Assembly: GCF_945906275.1 (NCBI RefSeq)
Contig: NZ_CAMDRA010000012.1
Span: 1 to 39,736, forward strand
Direction: 5' to 3'
DNA: 39,736 nt
DNA from: Dongia mobilis
Lineage (GTDB): Bacteria > Pseudomonadota > Alphaproteobacteria > Dongiales > Dongiaceae
In this document: one piece after another, positions 1 through 5,671 of the stretch
How positions within the stretch are numbered: the first letter of the stretch is position 1
How the letters are laid out: every line of letters starts with the position of its first letter
Notes under the pieces: generated by a model
The model's database searches: none
Told to the model about the DNA's origin: nothing
The model's input: only the letters and a program-made list of their open reading frames with translations
Program-made: the position numbers and the translations under genes

Positions 1-6
1 GTAACT

Positions 7-29
7 CCCTCCCCCCTTGAGGGGGAGGG
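7..29. terminator. GC-rich inverted repeat downstream of the acetyltransferase gene
   Basis: A run CCCTCCCCCC (7-16) and a run GGGGGAGGG (21-29) face each other across a TTGA loop. The hairpin lies 25 bases past the stop of the minus-strand acetyltransferase gene, so it could end that transcript, but no T-run follows on the minus strand. Similar C-run/G-run palindromes are common between genes of GC-rich alphaproteobacteria, so it may only be an intergenic repeat. Confidence 0.4.
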
Positions 30-53
30 CCGGGGAGGGGGGCGGCTCGATAT

Positions 54-482
54 CTAGACGCTCTTCACCAGCAATTGCGCACTGGCCGGACACAATGCGC
101 TGAACTGTTGCGAGCTGGTGATGGCAGAAGGCGCCGTGGCACGGTCGGCATTGGTAAAGCCCAGATCGCGGAAGAAATCACCGGCACTCAGGGTGAGCAG
201 CCAGACCTCCGACGCGCCGCCGGCTTTCGCCTCAGCCAGCAGTAGCGCCACCAGCGCACGGCCCACGCCACTGCCGCGATGGGCGCTGTCGATCACGACT
301 GAGCGCAGCAGCATGTCAGGTCCATCCCCTTCCAGCCCGCCATAGCCGATGGTGGTGCCCGCCGGCGTCACCGCCCGCCAGAAACGCCGCCCAGCTTCCC
401 CCAGATCATCGGCCGGCAACCCGTTCGCGCGCAGCAGATCGGCAAAGGGCTGGAGATCGGTGACGGATTGAAGCGACAGCAT
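54..482 (-). CDS. GNAT family N-acetyltransferase, ArsN2-like
   Basis: A 142-residue acetyl-CoA-dependent N-acetyltransferase. The GNAT pyrophosphate-binding motif A is visible as RGSGVGRAL near residue 70, after a beta strand LLRSVVID. The C-terminal FSALCPASAQLL segment and the overall length resemble ArsN2-type proteins, which are linked with arsenic resistance, but there is no ars gene nearby, so the substrate is open. The start has GGGAG seven bases upstream. It sits 19 bases downstream of the secreted-protein gene on the same strand and may be co-transcribed. GNAT membership is sure; the ArsN2 label is only a resemblance. Confidence 0.8.
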   Translation of the reverse strand: MLSLQSVTDLQPFADLLRANGLPADDLGEAGRRFWRAVTPAGTTIGYGGLEGDGPDMLLRSVVIDSAHRGSGVGRALVALLLAEAKAGGASEVWLLTLSAGDFFRDLGFTNADRATAPSAITSSQQFSALCPASAQLLVKSV

Positions 483-501
483 CTGGGACTCCCTGGAACT
501 G

Positions 502-1656
502 CTATTGAATTCGTTTCACGAGAATAGAACCATCTCCCGTCCCGGCATCCGAGTAAACCATCAGAAATAGCTCATTCCCCAATGCAATCAACTCGGCACC
601 CATAAAAGACCCAATAGGCAATTCTCCGCTATCGTACACGACACGCCCACTTTCGGATTTCACTTCAATCAATGCACTGTTCGAGGAATTCTTGCCCGCA
701 GATTTCTGCGATAAGGCAGCGCGTAGTTGAAAGGTTTTGCCATCTTGCAGTGTTGCATACCGAAAGAACAGATCGTTTGCAGATGTCGAACTCTTCATGA
801 GAGTTCGACATTTGCGAGAAGTGACGTCCCATGCGATGGCGGCACGTGGAGTGTGAAAATGTAACGTGTTGCCTATGAAGGGGCCGAACTGATGACCCCA
901 ATCCCAGGAAATGTCTTCCTCGATGGGAATGGACGCGGGAATATCACTGCAGGAGATAGGTTGATTGTCGTTCGAACCGGGAGCTTCGATCACACATAAC
1001 AGTTCTGACCGCGCCGCCGAGAATTGCAGGATGTCGACGGCTGCCTTAACTGACAGAGGCAAGTTGCGCTTGGCATCGAAAACCGAGAATTCGCCACGCG
1101 GCACAATATCCAGCTGTTCATCGAATGCAAACAGGTAGCCCTGCTTGCTCATGAAATAGAGACGCTGTCCTCCGCCCGCGAACTGGACCGCAGGCAGCAT
1201 TCTGGACCATTTCCTGCTCTCGAGATCAAAGGCGACACTGATGCTGTTTGTGTAATCCGTGTAACCTTCGACATCCTTCCCGCTGTAGATCGTGATGCCG
1301 ATTTGACTTGAGTTTGGCCCTGTTACGCATACCAGACCAGCTGATATGGGCTGGAAGATGTTGGCGAGCATCGGCGCAAGATCAATCGTCTGCAGGACCC
1401 TGCCGGATTTGTGGCGAACAACAATTGCCTGTTGGCTTTCCGACATGAACAGGAATTTGTCCTGTCCGCAACGCGTGGCTCCGTTCAGGTAGAGAAAATT
1501 CGAGAAGTCTCCCTGTTCATCATAGTCCAGCGCCTGTGTCTGTGACCATTCGGGGAACTGACTTGTGCCGTCGTCCGCCAGGCTCTGACAATTGGGGCCG
1601 ATCAGAAAGCCGGCAAGCATGGTGACTGCAATTGCCTTGGCAAGACGCGCCCTCAT
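502..1656 (-). CDS. hypothetical secreted protein, AT-richer than its neighbours
   Basis: A 384-residue protein of unrecognised family. The chosen ATG at 1656 has a clear AGGGAAAG ribosome site and puts a signal peptide (charged MRARLAKA, hydrophobic AVTMLAGFLIG, likely cleavage near SLADDG) at the N-terminus; the in-frame ATG 12 codons upstream has neither. The mature part is rich in short beta-type stretches such as SGRVLQTIDL and RLYFMSKQGYLFAFDEQ, suggesting a beta-propeller-like extracytoplasmic fold, which is inference only. Base composition is visibly lower in G+C than every flanking housekeeping gene, a sign of recent acquisition. No partner gene identifies its role. Confidence 0.75.
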   Translation of the reverse strand: MRARLAKAIAVTMLAGFLIGPNCQSLADDGTSQFPEWSQTQALDYDEQGDFSNFLYLNGATRCGQDKFLFMSESQQAIVVRHKSGRVLQTIDLAPMLANIFQPISAGLVCVTGPNSSQIGITIYSGKDVEGYTDYTNSISVAFDLESRKWSRMLPAVQFAGGGQRLYFMSKQGYLFAFDEQLDIVPRGEFSVFDAKRNLPLSVKAAVDILQFSAARSELLCVIEAPGSNDNQPISCSDIPASIPIEEDISWDWGHQFGPFIGNTLHFHTPRAAIAWDVTSRKCRTLMKSSTSANDLFFRYATLQDGKTFQLRAALSQKSAGKNSSNSALIEVKSESGRVVYDSGELPIGSFMGAELIALGNELFLMVYSDAGTGDGSILVKRIQ

Positions 1657-1796
1657 CTCTTTCCCTTTGCTTTCCCAAGACCTTCTTCGCATCCGAGATG
1701 GTCGTGCTGGGCGACAACATATATCGCTCTACAATACAATCGGCCTTCATCATGATCTTTTTGAGGCAGACGCGGACATCACGGAAGCTCGCCGCC

Positions 1797-2288
1797 CTAC
1801 ATTTTTCGTCTTCTGGCGCCAGACCCCGCAGCGACCTTCACGCCACCACCACGCTCCAGAAGATACCTCGCCCCCTCGGCGAGGAAGGCGGATCGGTTCG
1901 ATGTCACGGCATCGATCCGGTCTAAGAGATCGCTTGCCATCGAGATATTGACGCGCACTGACTTGTTCGGTGTCGGTGCATCGATCATGGCGATGGCCGC
2001 GAGCCGGATCGACGGGTCGGCCAGGATCGTCTCCGGCCTGCTGCTCTGGGGCATTGGCAATCCCTCTTCCTGCATGACCTCCAGGTGCAGCGCCAAGGCC
2101 GCGCTGGCATTCCGCATCGCTTCCTCGATCGTGTCGCCGGCAGCATAGCAACCGGGAAGGTCGGGGAACGTCACGCCATAGCCGCCGAGCATCTCACCAG
2201 TCTTGTTTCCGGCCTTGTTCCGGGCCCTGGTGATGCCGCCCTCGACGACCGGATTGATATCGATCACCGCCGGGTAGCACGCGTTCAT
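1797..2288 (-). CDS. hicB: HicB-family antitoxin with C-terminal ribbon-helix-helix domain
   Basis: A 163-residue antitoxin of a type II HicAB module. Residues 1-85 hold the HicB partial RNase-H-like fold with the hallmark run GVTFPDLPGCYAAGDTIEEA; residues about 108-150 (KSVRVNISMASDLLDRIDAV) look like a ribbon-helix-helix DNA-binding domain, which in this family represses the operon. An insertion around residues 18-33 (RARNKAGNKTGEMLGG) widens the first hairpin. Ribosome site GGAG lies eight bases before the ATG. It follows hicA by 51 bases on the same strand. By family knowledge HicB neutralises HicA by direct binding. Confidence 0.9.
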   Translation of the reverse strand: MNACYPAVIDINPVVEGGITRARNKAGNKTGEMLGGYGVTFPDLPGCYAAGDTIEEAMRNASAALALHLEVMQEEGLPMPQSSRPETILADPSIRLAAIAMIDAPTPNKSVRVNISMASDLLDRIDAVTSNRSAFLAEGARYLLERGGGVKVAAGSGARRRKM

Positions 2289-2339
2289 TCTTCGTCTCCT
2301 GCATTACAGCGGCGGCGCATCCAGCGATCTGCCGCCCGA

Positions 2340-2537
2340 TCAGAACCTGATGCCGGCCTTTCGTTCGATATCCCGCACCATGCCGGGCGACAAACATTTC
2401 ACCGGATGGGGCAGGGTGATCAGCATCGGGTTCGCCGGGTTCTTGAAGGTGAAATGATCGCCGCGGCTTCGCGCCAGCACCCAGCCGCGCAGTTCGATTT
2501 CCCTGATCGCCTCCCGACTGCTGACCTGTTTGCCCAT
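2340..2537 (-). CDS. hicA: HicA-family mRNA interferase toxin
   Basis: A 65-residue toxin with the double-stranded-RNA-binding-like HicA fold. The catalytic histidine is in RGDHFTFKNP, preceded by the typical helix SREAIREIELRGWVLARS and followed by LPHPVKCLSPGMVRDIERKAG. The family cleaves mRNA and halts growth when unopposed. The start was placed at 2537 because an in-frame ATG at 2564 directly abuts a 19-bp palindrome, the likely operator, and has no ribosome site; 2564 cannot be excluded. The gene precedes hicB, the classic toxin-first order of HicAB. Confidence 0.88.
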   Translation of the reverse strand: MGKQVSSREAIREIELRGWVLARSRGDHFTFKNPANPMLITLPHPVKCLSPGMVRDIERKAGIRF

Positions 2538-2564
2538 CACTGGCTCATTTGCCGTGTGTATCAT

Positions 2565-2583
2565 TTGTGTATTGAATACACAA
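2565..2583. promoter_or_regulatory. 19-bp perfect palindrome, candidate HicB operator
   Basis: TTGTGTATT and AATACACAA face each other around a single G at 2574, a perfect 9-1-9 palindrome in an otherwise GC-rich region. It lies 28 bases before the chosen hicA start. HicB proteins with a ribbon-helix-helix domain bind palindromes in their own promoter, so operator function is the natural inference. Confidence 0.6.
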
Positions 2584-2587
2584 TGCT

Positions 2588-2606
2588 CGTGCCGAAATCC
2601 GGCACG
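2588..2606. repeat. 7-bp inverted repeat between hicA and the structured region
   Basis: CGTGCCG (2588-2594) and CGGCACG (2600-2606) are exact inverted copies around AAATC. It sits between the putative hicAB operator and the rightward promoter at 2644. It could be a second regulator site or a hairpin in the hicAB leader; nothing distinguishes these. Confidence 0.4.
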
Positions 2607-2643
2607 CGAAGTCGCGTCGCTCTATATTGTTCCTATTTTGTTC

Positions 2644-2673
2644 TTGACAGTCAATCTAGGAATGTGATATTAA
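2644..2673 (+). promoter_or_regulatory. strong sigma-70-type promoter reading into the hairpin region
   Basis: A perfect -35 box TTGACA (2644-2649) and a -10 box TATTAA (2668-2673) are 18 bp apart, preceded by the AT-rich stretch TCTATATTGTTCCTATTTTG that would suit an UP element. Transcription would begin near 2680, about 35 bases before the long helix arm at 2715. No translatable gene with a ribosome site follows, so the product would be an untranslated RNA. Confidence 0.55.
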
Positions 2674-2714
2674 TAGCGCTCACCACCCAACAGCCGATGC
2701 GCGGCGGGACGCTA

Positions 2715-3156
2715 CCGTGCATCTGCAATCATTCGGTTGTCTCCGGCGCAGGATCGCGGGGTTTCTCGATGGCTTCGGCCGGCTGAGAGGGCCTGCGCCG
2801 AAGGCCGGTTGCAGTATCTCCGCCTCGGAAGGGGCGGGGGCAGAAAAGGCAGGGCCGGCGCCTCGAAGACCGGCCCCCATGGATCCGCAGGGATAGCGGG
2901 TCTCCCCGGAATCGCTGGGATAACGATTCCCGCCGGATGCGCGCGACAGCGTGTCCCGCCGGATCCTGCGCGACAGCGGATCCCGACGAACCCAGCGCGA
3001 CAGCGGGTTCCCACGGACCGCACGGATAACGGTTCCCCCCGGACCCTCGGGAGAATGGGTCCCCTGGATCGGCAGGCATCCCGAGCAAGACGCGGCGGCG
3101 GCACGGCCGAAAGGCCCTGCAGCCGTGACGCTGCCCGAATGATTGCAGATGCGCGG
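2715..3156 (+). ncRNA. candidate large structured RNA closed by a 22-bp helix
   Basis: The 22 bases at 2715-2736 are the reverse complement of 3135-3156 except for one pair that becomes a G-U wobble in RNA (T2718/G3153); the core is GCATCTGCAATCATTCGG. Inside lie successive hairpins: a stem 2739-2752/2792-2805 enclosing a GGC-TTCG-GCC tetraloop hairpin (2771-2780), 2818-2824/2833-2839, GGGCCGG/CCGGCCC (2852-2876), the eight-unit tandem array (2881-3081), GGCC-GAAA-GGCC (3105-3116) and GCAGC/GCTGC (3119-3134), which abuts the closing arm. Both tetraloops (UUCG, GAAA) are of stable RNA type only when read on the + strand, the strand served by the promoter at 2644. No Rfam family known to me matches. 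A transposon-like element with terminal inverted repeats is the main alternative, but no target duplication flanks it. Confidence 0.55.
2881..3081 (+). repeat. tandem array of eight covarying hairpins, 25-27 bp period
   Basis: Units begin at 2881, 2908, 2935, 2961, 2988, 3015, 3041 and 3066 (27, 27, 26, 27, 27, 26, 25 bp, last one partial). Each is an arm, a loop, the complementary arm and a 3-4 base linker. Arms differ but stay paired: GGAATCG/CGATTCC, GGATGCGC/GCGTGTCC (two G-U), GGATCC/GGATCC, GAACCC/GGGTTC, GGACCC/GGGTCC. Units 1-6 share the loop consensus GAYARC on the 3' side, in a GGATAAC form and a GCGACAGC form. Unequal unit lengths break any reading frame, so the repetition is not kept for a protein. 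Confidence 0.8.
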
Positions 3157-3170
3157 ATCAATCACCTGAA

Positions 3171-3192
3171 CCGGCCAGGATGACCTGCCCGG
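3171..3192. repeat. hairpin just past the structured region
   Basis: CCGGCCAGG (3171-3179) and CCTGCCCGG (3184-3192) pair with one mismatch around ATGA. Its place 15 bases after the closing arm would suit a transcript end, but no T-run follows, so it is not a standard intrinsic terminator. Confidence 0.35.
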
Positions 3193-3196
3193 CAGC

Positions 3197-3228
3197 ACAG
3201 CCGTGTCAGAACAGCCGTGTCAGAACAG
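3197..3228. repeat. 14-bp direct repeat, 2.3 copies
   Basis: ACAGCCGTGTCAGA is present twice head to tail (3197-3210, 3211-3224) followed by ACAG. It is followed by a CAGGCC/GGCCTG hairpin (3226-3247). The repeat lies between the structured region and the stop of the CorC-type gene; its role is unknown. Confidence 0.7.
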
Positions 3229-3260
3229 GCCCGGCAACAGCGGCCTGCGAGCTCCGTTGC

Positions 3261-4601
3261 CTATGACGCCTTGTCGATGGCGACCTTCTTCTCGTCGCCC
3301 ACCCTATCCACCAGCACCTTGTCGATGCGGCGGCCGTCGAGATCGACCACTTCCAGGCGGAACCCGTTATAGGTGACGCTCTCGCCCACCCGGGGCACGC
3401 GGCCCAGCCGGTGCAGCACCAGGCCGGCCAAGGTGCTGTAATCCGAATGCACGAATCCGCTAGCGCCGATCTTGCGCTCGACATCGATGAGGCGCGTGCG
3501 CCCGTCGATCAGCCACGAGCCCGCGCCGCGCGCGGCGATGGCGTCGACGGCATCCTCTTCCTCCGACATCTCGCCGGCGATCACCGTGAAGATATCGGCC
3601 TGGGTCACGATGCCTTCGACGCTGCCATATTCATCGAGCACGATGGCAACCCTGGTCGGGGCATGGCGGAAGAGTTCCAGGAGCCGCAGGATCGTGGTCG
3701 TCTCATGGAGGGTGAGGGGAATCTTCACGCACAGCTGCGGGTCCATCTTCTGGCCCGTCGCCAGCTGCTGCAGCAGATCCTTGGCATCCACCACGCCCAG
3801 CACTTCGTCGACATTGCCCTGGCACAGCAGCAGCCGCGAATGGCCGCTGGCGATGACATGCTGCAGCGACACCTCGGCCGGGTCGTTGACGTCGATCCAG
3901 TCGATATCCGGGCGCGGCGTCATGATGCTGCGGATCGAATAATCGGCCAGGTGCAGCACCCGGTCGATCATATAGCGCTCTTCCTCGTCGAAGACACCGC
4001 TCTCGGCGCCCTCTGCCACCATGGTCTTTACTTCTTCTTCGGTCACCTGCGTGTCCCGGTCGCCGCTCAGTCCGATGAGGGTGAGGATCGCGTTGGTCGA
4101 AAGCCGCAGGATCATCACCAGCGGCGCGCCGATCTTGGCGATGAGCGCCATCGGCAGGCTGACGCGCATCGCGATCGCCTCGGCATGGTTCATGGCGATG
4201 CGCTTGGGCACCAGTTCGCCGATGATGAGCGACAGATAAGTGATGCTGGCCACCACCAGGGTCACCGCGACCTGATAGGCGTAATCGGCGATGAGCGGCC
4301 AGTCGCCGAGTGCCCGCGCCAGCGGCGCCGACAAGGTGGCCCCCGAATAGGCGCCGGCCACGACACCCACCAGCGTGATGCCGATCTGCACCGTGGAAAG
4401 GAACATGGTCGGATCTTCGGCCAGTTCCAGCGCCTTCCTGGCCCCACGATGGCCGGCATCGGCGATGGGCTTCAGCCGCGCGCGCCGCGCCGAGACGATG
4501 GCCAGCTCCGACATGGCGAAAAAGCCATTGAGCAGCACCAGCAGGAGAACAATGAAAATCTCAAACCACAAAGACGTGTCTTCGACGGGAATCTCGGTCA
4601 T
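3261..4601 (-). CDS. CorC/HlyC family membrane protein (DUF21-CBS-CorC_HlyC)
   Basis: A 446-residue inner-membrane protein of the hemolysin-family/CNNM type, members of which are tied to magnesium or cobalt efflux and resistance. Residues about 10-185 form the DUF21 domain with hydrophobic segments near 13-31, 68-88, 108-128 and 148-175 and the conserved GELVPKRIA; residues about 225-345 hold the CBS pair (MTPRPDIDWI, VLDEYGSVEGIVT); residues about 358-438 the C-terminal CorC_HlyC domain. Length and order are full. It starts six bases after the stop of the Crp/Fnr gene upstream, so the two are an operon. The ion carried is not readable. Confidence 0.9.
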   Translation of the reverse strand: MTEIPVEDTSLWFEIFIVLLLVLLNGFFAMSELAIVSARRARLKPIADAGHRGARKALELAEDPTMFLSTVQIGITLVGVVAGAYSGATLSAPLARALGDWPLIADYAYQVAVTLVVASITYLSLIIGELVPKRIAMNHAEAIAMRVSLPMALIAKIGAPLVMILRLSTNAILTLIGLSGDRDTQVTEEEVKTMVAEGAESGVFDEEERYMIDRVLHLADYSIRSIMTPRPDIDWIDVNDPAEVSLQHVIASGHSRLLLCQGNVDEVLGVVDAKDLLQQLATGQKMDPQLCVKIPLTLHETTTILRLLELFRHAPTRVAIVLDEYGSVEGIVTQADIFTVIAGEMSEEEDAVDAIAARGAGSWLIDGRTRLIDVERKIGASGFVHSDYSTLAGLVLHRLGRVPRVGESVTYNGFRLEVVDLDGRRIDKVLVDRVGDEKKVAIDKAS

Positions 4602-4607
4602 CGCAAC

Positions 4608-5375
4608 TTAGGCGCTCTCTTCCTTTACCTTGCCGCGCGCGGACAGCGCGCCGGCATCGCGCACCAGGATGCGGCTGCCCTTGGTGGCAATGAGTCCGTC
4701 CTGGGTGAATTGCTTGAGCTGCTTGTTGACGGCTTCGCGCGTGACACCCAGCAATTGCGCCAGCTCGCTCTGATTGAGCTTGGCGGTGATGAGGATGCCG
4801 TCAGGACCTTCTTCGCCATGGCCGGCCGCCAACGCTTCCAGGGTCTTCGCGAGACGCGCGCCGAGATCGAGGAAGGCCGCGTCGCGGATGCGGTCGGTAT
4901 TGTGGCGCAGCCGCTCGCACAGCAGTTCGATGATGTGGAGGGCGAGCTTGGGCTCCTGCTTCATCAATTCCAGGAACGCCGCCCGCGGCACGCTCAGCAT
5001 CTCGGTATCGGCGAGCGCACTGGCACTTGCCGTCCGCGGCAGGCCGTCGAGAAGGGCGATCTCGCCAAAGAAGTCGCCCGTCTCCATGAGGTTGAGGGTG
5101 AGCTCGCGCCCGTCCGGCCCATGCACCCAGATGCGGATGAGGCCCCGGGCCACGCCATAAAGCGCATCCGCCGGCTCGTCTTCCCAGAACAGGGTCTCGC
5201 CGACGCCGAGCTTCCGGGGCAGGCACAGGCGCGCGACGCGCTCCAGCAAGGCGGGCTCGAGGCCGCGAAACAGGAAGCTCTTCGCCAGCAATTGGGCGCG
5301 CATCGGCAGCGCGGCGAGGCCGGTATTGGCCGCGGCGCTGTTGGCGGAACTGGTGGGCTTGTCGGCGGTGGGGAT
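4608..5375 (-). CDS. Crp/Fnr family transcriptional regulator
   Basis: A cyclic-nucleotide-type sensor domain (GETLFWEDEPADALYGVARG, GDFFGEIALLDG) is followed by a dimer helix and a winged helix (LNQSELAQLLGVTREAVNKQL). The recognition helix keeps the R-E pair CRP uses to read TGTGA; CRP's second arginine is lysine here. There is no FNR-type cysteine set. The start is uncertain: the only good ribosome site, AAGGAGG (5381-5387), is followed after five bases by ATC at 5375; an in-frame GTG at 5420 has no ribosome site, and the first ATG is 24 codons in (5303). A CRP-type palindrome overlaps the ribosome site, suggesting self-repression. It is co-transcribed with the CorC-type gene. Confidence 0.88.
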   Translation of the reverse strand: MPTADKPTSSANSAAANTGLAALPMRAQLLAKSFLFRGLEPALLERVARLCLPRKLGVGETLFWEDEPADALYGVARGLIRIWVHGPDGRELTLNLMETGDFFGEIALLDGLPRTASASALADTEMLSVPRAAFLELMKQEPKLALHIIELLCERLRHNTDRIRDAAFLDLGARLAKTLEALAAGHGEEGPDGILITAKLNQSELAQLLGVTREAVNKQLKQFTQDGLIATKGSRILVRDAGALSARGKVKEESA

Positions 5376-5385
5376 GCTGACCTCC

Positions 5386-5403
5386 TTGTGAAGCGGTTCA
5401 CAA
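5386..5403. promoter_or_regulatory. CRP-type operator overlapping the regulator's own ribosome site
   Basis: TTGTGAA (5386-5392) and TTCACAA (5397-5403) are perfect inverted copies around GCGG, giving TGTGA-N6-TCACA, the half-sites read by CRP. The site overlaps the last bases of AAGGAGG ahead of the Crp/Fnr gene, a position that fits negative autoregulation. Confidence 0.65.
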
Positions 5404-5506
5404 CCTAGCGGAAACGACACCCCAGGTTAAGGGCAGAGCCAAGCGATGTGTGTGCTTCGCCAATACCGGCAAAAGCCCTCCACCGCACCCTGAACGGAGC
5501 TGTGTC

Positions 5507-5671
5507 ATGTCGATTTTTCGTAATTATGTGAAGACGTTAACGATCCTGGCCCTGCTTGGCGGCGGCCTCAGCGGCTGCGCTGCCACCCGCGCCTACGACC
5601 TTGGTGCCTACGGCCAGGTGAACAAATTGAGCCAGGTCGGCTGCGTCGACCGCATCGGCGGCAAGGACTAA
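5507..5671 (+). CDS. small lipoprotein of unknown function
   Basis: A 54-residue protein. Residues 1-24 are a lipoprotein signal (MSIFRNYVKTLTILALLGGG, then LSGC lipobox with the lipidated cysteine at residue 24), leaving a mature chain of about 31 residues. The ATG at 5507 has GGAG eight bases upstream; the longer open frame from 5450 would bury the signal. It lies between divergent and convergent neighbours and its stop overlaps the stop of the lyase gene by three bases. No family is recognised beyond short alphaproteobacterial lipoproteins. Confidence 0.75.
   Translation: MSIFRNYVKTLTILALLGGGLSGCAATRAYDLGAYGQVNKLSQVGCVDRIGGKD

Noticed and set aside
2881-3081. CRISPR array
   Set aside because: Period of 25-27 bp with no unique spacers and no cas genes; every unit is itself a hairpin.
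2881-3081. CsrB/RsmZ-type RNA because of repeated GGA
   Set aside because: The GGA triplets are in the stems, not in the loops where CsrA binds.
2715-3156. MITE or insertion element reading of the 22-bp inverted ends
   Set aside because: No target-site duplication beside the arms, no transposase, and the arms abut hairpins in a way that suits an RNA fold. Kept only as the main alternative.
2680-3198. Long open frames on both strands across the hairpin array (148-172 codons)
   Set aside because: They come from high G+C and the near-27-bp period; no ribosome site, and 25- and 26-bp units break the peptide repeat.
3411-5408. 665-codon frame on the + strand
   Set aside because: Antisense to the CorC-type and Crp/Fnr genes, low-complexity His/Asp/Arg composition.
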